This document shows, piece by piece, positions 56,034 to 64,000 of a DNA stretch of 64,000 nt. Positions within the stretch are counted from its first letter, which is position 1. Every line of letters begins with the position of its first letter. Source of the DNA: Amycolatopsis lexingtonensis (GTDB taxonomy: Bacteria > Actinomycetota > Actinomycetes > Mycobacteriales > Pseudonocardiaceae); NCBI RefSeq assembly GCF_014873755.1, contig NZ_JADBEG010000001.1, positions 8,964,501 to 9,028,500 of the forward strand, in the 5' to 3' direction. The notes below the pieces were generated by a model. The model saw only the letters and a list, made by a program, of their open reading frames with translations, searched no databases and had not been told where the DNA came from. A program made the position numbers and the translations under genes.

Positions 56034-57308
56034 ATGAGCGAGCACTTCGACGTGCATGGCGGAGCCCGGCTGGTCGGCGAGGTCGACGTGGTCGGCGCCA
56101 AGAACAGCGTGCTGAAGCTGATGGCCGCGGCACTGCTGGCCGAGGGCACCACGACCATCACGAACTGCCCGCAGATCCTCGACGTCCCGCTGATGGGCGA
56201 CGTGCTGCGGAGCGTCGGCTGCGAGGTCGTCATCGAGGGCGACACCGCCACCATCACGACGCCGGCCGAGCTGTCGCACCGCGCGGACTCGGCGGCGATG
56301 GGCAAGCTGCGCGCGTCCGTCTGCGTGCTGGGGCCGCTGGTCGGCCGGCTGAAGCAGGCCGTCGTAGCACTGCCGGGCGGCGACGCGATCGGCTCGCGCC
56401 CGCTGGACATGCACCAGAACGGCCTGCGCAAGCTGGGCGCGACGAGCACGATCGAGCACGGCTGCGTCGTCGCGAAGGCCGAGACGCTGGTCGGCGCGCA
56501 GATCTGGCTGGACTTCCCGAGCGTCGGCGCGACCGAGAACATCCTGATGGCGGCCGTGCTGGCCGAGGGCACCACGGTCATCGACAACTGCGCGCGCGAG
56601 CCCGAGATCGCCGACATCTGCACGATGCTCATCGAGATGGGCGCGAAGATCGAAGGCGCGGGGACGTCGACGCTGACGGTGCACGGCGTCGAGAAGCTGC
56701 ACCCGACCGAGCACAGCGTGATCGGCGACCGGATCGTCGGTGCGACCTGGGCGTTCGCTGCCTCGATGACCCGCGGCGACATCACCGTCCGCGGCGTCAA
56801 CCCGCACCACCTCGACCTGGTGCTGAACAAGCTGGAACTGGCCGGCGCCGAGGTCGAGACGTTCGACGACAAGGGCTTCCGCGTGATCCAGCCGGAGCGC
56901 CCGAAGGCGGTCGACTGGGTGACGCTGCCGTACCCCGGCTTCGCGACCGACCTCCAGCCTTTCGCGGTGGCGCTGTCGGCGGTGTCCGAGGGCACGTCGA
57001 TGATCACGGAGAACGTCTACGAGGCGCGGTTCCGCTTCATCGAGGAGATGGTCCGCCTCTCCGGCGACGCCCGCACGGACGGCCACCACGCGGTGGTCCG
57101 CGGCGTTCCGCAGCTGTCGAGCGCCCCGGTCTGGGCCTCCGACATCCGCGCGGGCGCCGGCCTGGTGCTGGCGGGCCTGTGCGCGGATGGCGTCACGGAG
57201 GTCTGGGACGTCTTCCACATCGACCGCGGCTACCCGCACTTCGTCGAGAACCTGAACCGGCTGGGCGCGAACATCGAGCGGGTGAGCGGCGAACCCGAGC
57301 GGAACTGA
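56034..57308 (+). CDS. murA: UDP-GlcNAc 1-carboxyvinyltransferase
   Basis: 424 aa from ATG 56034. [18 protein letters not shown] at the N-terminus and the PEP loop [15 protein letters not shown] at 113-127. The catalytic Cys of most MurA enzymes is Asp117 here, the same replacement as in M. tuberculosis, which makes the enzyme insensitive to fosfomycin. First committed step of peptidoglycan synthesis. Confidence 0.96.
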   Translation: MSEHFDVHGGARLVGEVDVVGAKNSVLKLMAAALLAEGTTTITNCPQILDVPLMGDVLRSVGCEVVIEGDTATITTPAELSHRADSAAMGKLRASVCVLGPLVGRLKQAVVALPGGDAIGSRPLDMHQNGLRKLGATSTIEHGCVVAKAETLVGAQIWLDFPSVGATENILMAAVLAEGTTVIDNCAREPEIADICTMLIEMGAKIEGAGTSTLTVHGVEKLHPTEHSVIGDRIVGATWAFAASMTRGDITVRGVNPHHLDLVLNKLELAGAEVETFDDKGFRVIQPERPKAVDWVTLPYPGFATDLQPFAVALSAVSEGTSMITENVYEARFRFIEEMVRLSGDARTDGHHAVVRGVPQLSSAPVWASDIRAGAGLVLAGLCADGVTEVWDVFHIDRGYPHFVENLNRLGANIERVSGEPERN

Positions 57309-57767
57309 CTGGACCCGGCTCCGCGCCGTCCACACCAGAAGATCGTCCGGCGGATGTCCTACGCGCTCGAAGAGGCGTGCGGAGCCGAACTGGCGGTGGA
57401 GTTCGACGTCGATCTCCGTCTGCGGGACGTGCCGCTGCTCAACCGCCGCCCCGACCTCGTGGTCTACGACGCGTCGCTGGACGCCGACACCGTGCTGCGG
57501 CCCGAGCACTGCTCGCTGGTGATCGAAGTGATGTCGCCCCGCTCGATCACCGCGGACCAGACGGACAAGCCCGCGGAGTACGCCGGCGCCGGGATCCCGC
57601 ACTTCTGGCGCGTGGAGAACGAGACCGACGACGTCCGCGGGCTCACGGTCTTCTGCTACCGGCTCGACCCGACGACCCGGGTGTACACCTCGTCCGGCGC
57701 GCACAAGGGCAAGCCGGCGGTCTCGGATCCGTTCGACTTCGCGATCGATCTGGCCGACCTGCTCTGA
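57309..57767 (+). pseudogene. Uma2-family (DUF820) nuclease gene, 5'-truncated
   Basis: The open frame from ATG 57354 gives 137 aa (RRPDLVVYDA ... VIEVMSPRS, PAEYAGAGIPHFWRV), the C-terminal two thirds of a Uma2 PD-(D/E)XK-like domain. The same frame reads back without a stop to the murA TGA (DPAPRRPHQKIVRRMS), matching the internal part of Uma2 proteins, so roughly the first 45 residues are missing. The nuclease-type residues remain. Probably decayed, though a short product from 57354 is possible. Confidence 0.65.
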
Positions 57768-57768
57768 C

Positions 57769-58362
57769 TCACGTGTCCCGGGCGCCCAGTGCGCGCAGGG
57801 CGTACGCCACCAGACGGTCCACGTAGTCCGGTTCCGCCTCGGCCTGCCGGACCACCAGCCGCCAGTAGATCGGGGCGGCCAGGACGTCGAGCGCCATTTC
57901 CATGTCCAGGTCGGCGGGGAGCTCGCCGCGGGTGATCGCGCGGCGCAGCATCTTCTCGCCGACCTCGCGGCGGGGGCCGCCGATGGCCTCGCGCAGGCCG
58001 CGGCCGTACTCCGGGGCGCGGGCGTCCTCCGCGACCAGGTCCGGGAGGATCCGCGAGAACAGCGGGTGCGTGAGCCAGTCGATCAGGGCCTGCATCGTTT
58101 CGCGCAGGTCGCCGCGCAGGGTGCCCGTGTCGGTCTCCGCCGCGCGGGTCACGCTGAACTCCGTCACGACGGAGGCGATCATGTGCTCCTTCGACGTCCA
58201 CCGCCGGTAGAGCGCGCTCTTGCCGACGCCGGCGCGTTTCGCCACCGCTTCCATCGACAGCCGCCCGAAGCCCTGTTCGGCCAATTCCCACATGACGGCT
58301 TCACTGATGGCCCGCGTGACCTCGGGCTGGAGGACCGCGGCGCCGGTCGGGGTGCGTGCCAT
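57769..58362 (-). CDS. TetR/AcrR-family regulator
   Basis: 197 aa from ATG 58362, leaderless by TACACT 6 bp upstream. HTH reads RLSMEAVAKRAGVGKSALYR; TetR_C_11-like ligand domain. Divergent from a SnoaL-NmrA-hydrolase operon across a 20-bp inverted repeat. Confidence 0.9.
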   Translation of the reverse strand: MARTPTGAAVLQPEVTRAISEAVMWELAEQGFGRLSMEAVAKRAGVGKSALYRRWTSKEHMIASVVTEFSVTRAAETDTGTLRGDLRETMQALIDWLTHPLFSRILPDLVAEDARAPEYGRGLREAIGGPRREVGEKMLRRAITRGELPADLDMEMALDVLAAPIYWRLVVRQAEAEPDYVDRLVAYALRALGARDT

Positions 58363-58380
58363 GGCGGCAGTGTAGCGGGT

Positions 58381-58435
58381 GGACGGAACGGTACCGTCCC
58401 GTCTACTCTGACGTCGGGACGGTACCGTTCCGTCC
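58381..58435. promoter_or_regulatory. 20-bp perfect inverted repeat, TetR operator
   Basis: GGACGGAACGGTACCGTCCC (58381-58400) and its exact reverse complement (58416-58435) flank a TACTCT box (58404-58409). Each arm also holds the small palindrome ACGGTACCGT, so there are two operators, one on each side of the -10. Confidence 0.8.
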
Positions 58436-58455
58436 AAACGTCGAAGGAGGCTGCG

Positions 58456-58887
58456 ATGCACGACTTCGTCGAGCGCGCGCTCGATCTGCTGCTGAAGCAC
58501 GATATGGCCGGGTTCGCCGGGCTCTGGGCCGAGGACGGCGTCCTCGAGTTCCCGTTCGCCGCCCCGGGCTACCCGGCGCGCGTCGAAGGCCGGGACGCCA
58601 TCCGCGAGTACCTGCGCGACTACCCGAACCTCCTGGACATCCGGGAGGTCACGGCGATGACCGTGCACGAGACCACCGACCCGGCGGTGGTCGTCGCCGA
58701 GTTCACCGTCGCCGGCGTCGTCGTCGCGACGCAGCGGCCGTACGAGCTGTCGTACATCGCGGTGATCACCCTCGAGAACGGCGAGATCCGCCGCTACCGC
58801 GACTACTGGAGCCCGCAGGCCGCGGCGGACCTGCTCGGCGGCGCGGACGCGCTGACCGCGGCCTTCACCGGCGGCGACCGTGGCTGA
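58456..58887 (+). CDS. SnoaL-like/NTF2-fold protein
   Basis: 143 aa, ATG behind GAAGGAGG. NTF2-like cone fold: HDMAGFAGLWAEDGVLEFPF, GRDAIREYL and GEIRRYRDYWSPQAA. Family includes polyketide cyclases and ketosteroid isomerases. First gene of a TetR-controlled operon; overlaps the next gene by 8 bp. Confidence 0.87.
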   Translation: MHDFVERALDLLLKHDMAGFAGLWAEDGVLEFPFAAPGYPARVEGRDAIREYLRDYPNLLDIREVTAMTVHETTDPAVVVAEFTVAGVVVATQRPYELSYIAVITLENGEIRRYRDYWSPQAAADLLGGADALTAAFTGGDRG

Positions 58888-59698
58888 CGTCCTGGTCGTC
58901 GGCGGCACCGGCACCACCGGCCGCCGGGTCGTCGCGGGCCTGCGCGCGCACGGCGCGGGGGTGCGCGCGGCCACCCGCAAGCCGGGCGAGGCCGGCCAGG
59001 TCCGGTTCGACTGGGCCGACCGCGCCACCCACGCCGGCGCCCTGCGCGGCGCTTCCGCCGTCTACCTGGTCGCGCCGATCGGCGAGGCCGCGCCGGCGGG
59101 CCTGGTGGCGCCGTTCGTGGCGGACGCGCTCGAGGCCGGGGTCCGCCGGATCGTGTTGCTGAGCTCGTCCGCCGTCACCGACGACACGCCCGGCCTCGGC
59201 GAGCTGCCCCGGCTGGTGCGGACGGCGCCGGAGTGGGCCGTGCTGCGGCCGTCGTGGTTCATGCAGAACTTCACCGGCGAACACCTGGTGGCGCAGGGCG
59301 TGCGGGACGGCGAGGTCGTCACCGCCACCGGGGACGGCCGGGTCGCGTTCGTCGACGCCACCGACATCGCGGCGGTCGCCGTCCGCGCGCTGACCGACCC
59401 CGAACCGCACAACACCGAACACGTCCTGACCGGTCCTGGTGCTTTGAGCTATTCCGAAGCCACATCGATCATCGCCGCCCGCACCGGCCGCCCGGTGCGC
59501 CACCGCCCGGTCGGCACCGCCGAGTTCGCGGCGCGCCTGACCGCGGCCGGCATCCCCGCCGAGTTCGCGCGCGTGCTCGCCGTGCTCGACGAAGACATCC
59601 GGCACGGCGCGGAAGACCGCGTCACCGCCGTCGTGGAGCAGGTCACCGGGCGGCCCGCCCGGTCGTTCGAAACCTTCGTGGAGGAAGAAATCCGATGA
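58880..59698 (+). CDS. NmrA/SDR-type NAD(P)-binding protein
   Basis: 272 aa. Nucleotide motif VLVVGGTGTTGRRVVAGL at the N-terminus; the typical SDR YxxxK pair is not evident, as in atypical NmrA-like members. Possible quinone reductase or redox sensor. 4-bp overlap with the downstream hydrolase (ATGA). Confidence 0.87.
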   Translation: MADVLVVGGTGTTGRRVVAGLRAHGAGVRAATRKPGEAGQVRFDWADRATHAGALRGASAVYLVAPIGEAAPAGLVAPFVADALEAGVRRIVLLSSSAVTDDTPGLGELPRLVRTAPEWAVLRPSWFMQNFTGEHLVAQGVRDGEVVTATGDGRVAFVDATDIAAVAVRALTDPEPHNTEHVLTGPGALSYSEATSIIAARTGRPVRHRPVGTAEFAARLTAAGIPAEFARVLAVLDEDIRHGAEDRVTAVVEQVTGRPARSFETFVEEEIR

Positions 59699-60885
59699 AG
59701 CAGCTCATGTTCGAAGAAGACGCGCAGTTCTGGTTCGAGACGCTGCGCCTGTTCGGCCACGCGGCCTACGGCGGTTCGGACTTCGGCGAGGTCCTCGCGG
59801 CGGCGTCGACGGTGAAGCCGGGCGACTACGACAGCTGGCACGACGCCTACCGCGGCCTGGCCGATCGCCTGTACGCCGAAGCGGCCGACGCGAGCCCGGT
59901 GACCGCGCGCGACCTGCTGCTGCGCGCGTCGACGTACTACTTCTCGTCGGAGTTCTTCCTGCACGGCGACCCGGCGGATCCGCGCATCGCGGCGGCCTAC
60001 GACCGCAGCGTCGAGTGCTTCCGGCGCGCCGCCGTCGCCGAGCCGGTCGAAATCCCCTACGAGGGAACGGTTCTGCGCGGCTACTTCTACCGGGCGCCGG
60101 GCGACGGCCCGAAGCCGGTGCTGGTGATGCACAACGGTTTCGACGGCAGCGCCGAAGAGTGCCACTACCTGGGCGCGGCGGGCGGCGCCGAGCGCGGCTA
60201 CCACGTGCTGACGTTCGACGGCCCCGGCCAGCCGAGCGCGATCCGGCACGACAACCTGGTGTTCCGGCCGGACTGGGAACACGTCGTCACGCCGGTGCTG
60301 GACTTCGTCCTCGGCCTCGACGGCGTCGACCCGGACCGCGTCGCGCTGCTGGGCGTCAGCCTCGGCGGCATGCTGGCCCCGCGCGCGGCGGCGTTCGAAC
60401 CCCGCCTGGCGGCGGTCGTCGCACTGGACGGCGTGTACGACGCGGGCGCGGCCGTGGTCGGCGCCCTGCCCTGGGACCGCGCGGAGATCGTCCGCCGGGC
60501 GAACGCGGCGGACGACCCGGAGTTCGACGCGCTCCTCACCGCGGGCCGCCAGGCCAACCCGACCCTGCGCTGGGCCTGCGACCACGGCCGCTACGTCCTG
60601 GGCGCGGCGACCGACCGCGAGTTCGTCGCGAAGTACCTCGAGTACACGCTGGAAGACGGCGTCGCGGAGAAGATCACTTGCCCGACGCTGGTCTGCGAGG
60701 CGGCGGACGACCTGTTCTTCGGCGGCGAGCAGGAGACCGAACCCCGGCGGCTGTACGCGCACCTGAACGCGCCGAAGACGTTGCTGACGTTCACCGCGGA
60801 GGAGGGCGCGGACGCGCACTGCCACGTCGGCGCCCAGCGCCTCGCGACCGGGCGGGTCTACGACTGGCTGGACCGGACGCTCTAG
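59695..60885 (+). CDS. Alpha/beta hydrolase, FrsA/pseudooxynicotine-hydrolase-like
   Basis: 396 aa. Helical N-terminal cap (~1-110), hydrolase core with VLVMHNGFDGSAEE, nucleophile elbow GVSLGGM, an acid near CEAADDLFFGGE and His in EEGADAHCHVG. Cleaves C-C or ester bonds in related enzymes. Last gene of the TetR-controlled operon. Confidence 0.86.
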   Translation: MKQLMFEEDAQFWFETLRLFGHAAYGGSDFGEVLAAASTVKPGDYDSWHDAYRGLADRLYAEAADASPVTARDLLLRASTYYFSSEFFLHGDPADPRIAAAYDRSVECFRRAAVAEPVEIPYEGTVLRGYFYRAPGDGPKPVLVMHNGFDGSAEECHYLGAAGGAERGYHVLTFDGPGQPSAIRHDNLVFRPDWEHVVTPVLDFVLGLDGVDPDRVALLGVSLGGMLAPRAAAFEPRLAAVVALDGVYDAGAAVVGALPWDRAEIVRRANAADDPEFDALLTAGRQANPTLRWACDHGRYVLGAATDREFVAKYLEYTLEDGVAEKITCPTLVCEAADDLFFGGEQETEPRRLYAHLNAPKTLLTFTAEEGADAHCHVGAQRLATGRVYDWLDRTL

Positions 60886-61220
60886 CTTTCGAGCGCGAGT
60901 GCCGCGCCGAAGCCGACGAGCGCGGTGCCGGTGACGCCGTCCAGGGTGCGGCGGATCCGGCGCTGCCGCAGCCACGCGCGGATCCGGTGCACCCCGGCCA
61001 CGATCACGAGCTGCCAGAGCGTCGCGAGCACGCCGACCGTCCCGGCGAGCAGCAGCGACTCCGCGATCGTCGAGTCCGGCGTCAGGAACTGCGGCAGCAT
61101 CGACAAGGAGAAGACGAGGACCTTCGGGTTGGTGAGGTTGCACAGGAATCCCTCGCGCCAGGCAGCGAACAGGGCCTTGAAGCCGAGGTAGGTCGCACCC
61201 GCGGATTTCGGCCGGGCCAT
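60882..61220 (-). pseudogene. LysE-family exporter remnant
   Basis: The frame from ATG 61220 gives 112 aa that match only the second half of the two LysE genes upstream (REGFLCNLTNPKVLVFSLSMLPQFLTP ... LDGVTGTALVGFGAALALES). The N-terminal ~75 residues are missing, and a central stretch of ~25 is deleted (GATYLGFKALFAAWREGF). A longer frame starts at 61346 but its added part is not LysE-like. Confidence 0.75.
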
Positions 61221-61418
61221 GCGGGCCGCCCCGGCCACCGACCCCAGGGCAGCCCCCGCCCTCCTCGGGGGGCGTGCCCTGGTCCAGTTTACCGGCGGCG
61301 GCGGACAAAACCGGCCGGAATGCTGTCCGGCGGCCGACTTGTCCACAGCGTGCTCCGGCTGTGGACTGCCTGGCGGACTGCATGTCCAGCCGCGGAAACC
61401 CGGCCGTGCAGGACGAGG

Positions 61419-62042
61419 TCAGGACTCCAGGGCGAGCGCCGCGCCGAATCCCAAAAGGGCCGTGCCGGTCACGCCGTCCAGCACCCGGCGGACGCGGCGG
61501 CGCTGCAGCCAGCCGCGGACGCGGTGCACGAAGAACAGCAGCAGCACCTGCCACACCAGTCCCAGCGCCGCGACCGTGTACGCCAGCAGCAGCGAGTCGG
61601 CGAAAGTCGACGACGGGGTCAGGAACTGCGGCAGCACCGACAGGTACAGCACGATCACCTTGGGGTTGGTGATGTTCGAGAGGAACCCCTCCCGGAACCG
61701 CCGGCCGCGGGAGGCACGGGCGCGGCGGACGTCGTCCAGTGCGGCGTAATCGCCGCGCCAAGCGCCGCGCAGGGCCTGGATGCCCAGGAAGACCAGGTAG
61801 GCCGCGCCGAGCCACTTCACCGTTTCGAACACCGGCTGGGAGCGGGTGAGCACCGCGCCCAGGCCGAGGGCCGCCGCCGTGCCCTGGAGGAAGTTCGCGG
61901 CCGTGATGCCGCCGCACGCCCACGCGCCGCCGCGGGCGCCGCCGGTCAGCGCGTTCTTCAGCACGACCATCGTGTCCGGGCCGGGCATCATCGCCAGGAA
62001 CGCCATCATCGCGGCGAACCCCGCGTACGTGCTCAGGGACAT
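61419..62042 (-). CDS. LysE/RhtB-family amino-acid exporter
   Basis: 207 aa from ATG 62042, six helices. FLAMMPGPDTMVVLKNAL and the NPKVIVLYLSVLPQF block are the family signature. Exports lysine, threonine, homoserine or related solutes. Its ATG overlaps the stop of the upstream paralogue (TGATG). Confidence 0.9.
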   Translation of the reverse strand: MSLSTYAGFAAMMAFLAMMPGPDTMVVLKNALTGGARGGAWACGGITAANFLQGTAAALGLGAVLTRSQPVFETVKWLGAAYLVFLGIQALRGAWRGDYAALDDVRRARASRGRRFREGFLSNITNPKVIVLYLSVLPQFLTPSSTFADSLLLAYTVAALGLVWQVLLLFFVHRVRGWLQRRRVRRVLDGVTGTALLGFGAALALES

Positions 62043-62677
62043 CAGGACTCCAGTGCGAGGGCGGCGCCGAAGCCGAGCAGCGCGGTGCCGGTGACGCCGT
62101 CCAGCGCGCGGCGCACCCGGCGGCGTTCGAGCCACGCGCGCACGCGGTGCACGAACACCAGCAGCACCAGCAGCCACACCACGCCGAGCACGGCGACGGT
62201 GTAGGCCAGCGCCAGCGCGTCCCACGTCGTCGTGCGCACCGGGTCGAGGAACTGCGGCAGCACGGACAGGTACAGCACCAGCACCTTCGGGTTGGTGATG
62301 TTGGAGAGGAAGCCTTCGCGGAACCGCCGGAACCCGCCGCCCTTGCGGCGTTGGGCCTGCTCCACGACGTCGTAGTTGCCGCGCCAAGCCCCGCGCAGCG
62401 CCTGGAAACCGAGGAAGACGAGGTAGGCCGCGCCGGCCCACTTCAGCGCGAGGAACACCGGCTGCGACCGCGCGATGAGGACGCCGAGCCCGAGCGCCGC
62501 GGCGCTGCCCTGCACGGCGTTGCCGGTGAAGATGCCGAGCGACGCGAGCAGCCCGCCGCGGAACCCGCCGGACAGCGCGTTCTTCAGCATCACCATCGTG
62601 TCGGGCCCCGGCGCGAGCACGATCAGGATCACGATGACCAGGTAACTCCCGTACACGCTCCACGTCACGGCCGTCAC
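62042..62677 (-). CDS. LysE/RhtB-family amino-acid exporter
   Basis: 211 aa from GTG 62677; GTG 62668 with TAGCGT upstream would be a leaderless alternative. IVLAPGPDTMVMLKNAL and NPKVLVLYLSVLPQF. Close paralogue of the next gene. Together they form a translationally coupled pair. Confidence 0.88.
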   Translation of the reverse strand: MTAVTWSVYGSYLVIVILIVLAPGPDTMVMLKNALSGGFRGGLLASLGIFTGNAVQGSAAALGLGVLIARSQPVFLALKWAGAAYLVFLGFQALRGAWRGNYDVVEQAQRRKGGGFRRFREGFLSNITNPKVLVLYLSVLPQFLDPVRTTTWDALALAYTVAVLGVVWLLVLLVFVHRVRAWLERRRVRRALDGVTGTALLGFGAALALES

Positions 62678-62808
62678 GCTAATCGACGGGAACGCCGTGG
62701 TCTCGCGGATTTCCGTCACAGCGGCCCGCTCGGCCACAGAGCGTGTACGAGCAGGTGCAGCGCGCTCGGAACTCGGCGGGAGGGGTCCCGGCAGAGTAGT
62801 GTTCGGCC

Positions 62809-63330
62809 ATGTCAGCAGGGGAAATCGAGCTTCTGCCCGGTGAGCGCGTGCTCTGGGCGGGAGAACCGGTCCAGCGCCCGCTCTACGTCGCCGCGGACGG
62901 GGTGATCGCCCCTGCCGGACTCGTCGTCACCGCCGCCGCGCTCTGGTTCCTGCTCGCGAAGGACCCGGCCGGCGTCACCATGGTCTTGGCCGCCGTGGTG
63001 CTGGTCCTCGGTCTCTACGGACTGGTCGGCCGCTCACTCGTCCGCTACCTCGCGCTCGGCCGCACGACGTACGCGGTGACGGACAGCCGGATCATCGCGC
63101 GCTCGGGCCTGTTCCGGCAGCAGGAACGCGCCAGCGAACTGGCCGGCCTGTCGGCGCCGGTCCTCAAGCCCGGCCCGTCGCGCACCGGCACGCTCACGTT
63201 CGGCACGCCCGGCGCGGTGACGCTGATCGGCGTCGGCGAGCCGAAGCGCGTGCGCGACCTGCTGACCAAGGCCATCGACGAGGCGAAGGCCCGCCAGGCC
63301 CCGCCGGAATCGGGCGAGCCCGCCGCCTGA
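62809..63330 (+). CDS. Membrane protein with bacterial PH-like domain
   Basis: 173 aa from ATG 62809, leaderless by TAGTGT 6 bp upstream. ELLPGERVLWAGEP at the start, two membrane helices (~30-75), then a PH-like domain (TTYAVTDSRIIARSGLFRQQ ... GTLTFGTPGAVTL). Similar layout to the following gene. Function unknown. Confidence 0.82.
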   Translation: MSAGEIELLPGERVLWAGEPVQRPLYVAADGVIAPAGLVVTAAALWFLLAKDPAGVTMVLAAVVLVLGLYGLVGRSLVRYLALGRTTYAVTDSRIIARSGLFRQQERASELAGLSAPVLKPGPSRTGTLTFGTPGAVTLIGVGEPKRVRDLLTKAIDEAKARQAPPESGEPAA

Positions 63331-63388
63331 GGGCAACCGGCACGGCCTTCCCGCGCGTCTGCACCGAAAGAAGCGCCGGGAGGTCGCC

Positions 63389-63913
63389 GTGGATGTGCCT
63401 TCGATCGTTCTGTCGCCGGGTGAGCGGTTGCTGTGGTCGGGGCGGCCGCAGCGGATCGCCCCGGTCGGTCTCGAGTGGTTCCGCCCCGTCTTCGGTTCGC
63501 TCTTGGTGGCGGGTTCCGCCGCGGTGGTTCCCCTGCTGTTCCCGGGGTATCCGTTCGCCTTCGTGGTCGCGCTGGTGGCCGGCGGCCTCGCGGGGTGCTG
63601 GTGGCCGGTGCTCTCCCGGCCGTGGGTGCTGGGCCGCGCGGGGTACACGGTGACCGACCGGCGGGTCGTGGTGGCCGATCGCGTTTCGGGCCGCATCCGC
63701 AAGCAGGCGGAGCTGGGCACGGTCCCGCCGACGGTCACCTGGCTGGGCCGCGACGGTCTCGGCACGCTCGGCTTCGGGACGCCGGACCTCGTGGCGGACG
63801 TTTCCGGCTACCTGGTGGGCCGGCACCGTGAGCGCGACGCAATCAAACTGGTCGCCGTACCGGAGCCCGACCGGATCCACGACCTGGTCGTGGCGGCGCA
63901 GGACGCGGACTGA
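63389..63913 (+). CDS. Membrane protein with bacterial PH-like domain, paralogue
   Basis: 174 aa, GTG behind GGGAGG. VLSPGERLLWSGRPQR, two helices, then GYTVTDRRVVVADRVSGR and GLGTLGFGTPDLVADV. Paralogue of the previous gene; 58 bp between them. Confidence 0.82.
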   Translation: MDVPSIVLSPGERLLWSGRPQRIAPVGLEWFRPVFGSLLVAGSAAVVPLLFPGYPFAFVVALVAGGLAGCWWPVLSRPWVLGRAGYTVTDRRVVVADRVSGRIRKQAELGTVPPTVTWLGRDGLGTLGFGTPDLVADVSGYLVGRHRERDAIKLVAVPEPDRIHDLVVAAQDAD

Positions 63914-63951
63914 GTCACTCGGACGTGTTCGATTCCACTGCCACCACAAGT

Positions 63952-63967
63952 TACCGGTCGGTACACT
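63952..63967. promoter_or_regulatory. TACCG-N2-CGGTA operator and -10 box
   Basis: TACCGGTCGGTA (63952-63963) overlaps TACACT (63962-63967). Dyads of this sort precede acyl-CoA metabolism genes under TetR control in actinobacteria. It likely serves the gene that begins at the right edge. Confidence 0.5.
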
Positions 63968-63997
63968 CTACGAAACGTCCACCGCCGGAGGTGCCCA

Positions 63998-64000
63998 GTG
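63998..64000 (+). CDS. Start codon of a gene continuing past the right edge
   Basis: The last three bases are GTG, 6 bp after GGAGG. Only the start is visible; the product is unknown. Confidence 0.4.

Noticed and set aside
60882..61346. 154-aa LysE protein from the start at 61346
   Set aside because: The residues before 61220 are Pro/Arg-rich and unlike LysE; the gene is treated as a remnant.

Overview
The window is chromosomal DNA from a high-GC actinobacterium, most likely a member of the Pseudonocardiales such as Amycolatopsis. This is inferred from four things: very high GC with strong codon bias, many GTG and apparently leaderless starts, a large share of TetR-type regulators, and a core gene order (argS-lysA-hom-thrC-thrB-rho-rpmE-prfA ... 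prmC-sua5-wecA-atpI-atpBEFHAGDC-DUF2550 ... cobalamin adenosyltransferase-murA) that matches the Mycobacterium tuberculosis Rv1292-Rv1315 segment as remembered. No search could be run, so family names rest on motifs read in the translations.

Left part (1-22 kb, accessory). A secreted CBM protein runs off the left edge behind three LacI-type palindromes. Next come a DUF4062-STAND-TPR protein, a KimA-like permease, an MFS exporter behind two CsoR-type operators, several TetR-regulated enzyme clusters (hydrolases, enoyl-CoA hydratase, methyltransferase), tRNA-Arg(CCG), an epoxide hydrolase, a CDF metal exporter behind an ArsR-type dyad, and a second DUF4062-STAND-TPR paralogue in the opposite orientation. 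A 32-nt tRNA-Arg remnant lies just past the second STAND gene. An MFS carrier and a DUF3105-DUF305 pair follow.

Central core (22-57 kb). argS, lysA and the threonine genes lead into rho (with a large Q/G/N/R/D-rich disordered insert), rpmE and prfA. The usual prfA-prmC-sua5 block is interrupted twice. Between prfA and prmC lies a minus-strand cell-envelope glycosylation cluster with two near-identical GT2-GtrA cassettes, a polytopic membrane protein and a PIG-V-like mannosyltransferase, followed by a MerR/LLM-oxidoreductase pair. Between prmC and sua5 lies a secreted M6 metalloprotease flanked by two identical 53-bp hairpin elements. wecA and the complete F1Fo ATP synthase operon follow, then DUF2550, a small monooxygenase, an EPSP synthase, the PduO-type adenosyltransferase and murA, which carries Asp in place of the catalytic Cys.

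Right part (57-64 kb, accessory). A 5'-truncated Uma2 gene abuts murA. A TetR gene faces a SnoaL-NmrA-hydrolase operon across a 20-bp inverted repeat. Three LysE-family genes in tandem (one decayed) and two PH-domain membrane proteins follow, and the start of another gene lies at the right edge.

The main candidates for something undescribed are the inverted pair of DUF4062-STAND-TPR genes with a shared upstream block next to tRNA-Arg sequences, the family of TGAAYGASTCRTTCA hairpins, and the duplicated GT2-GtrA envelope cluster inserted into a conserved translation locus.
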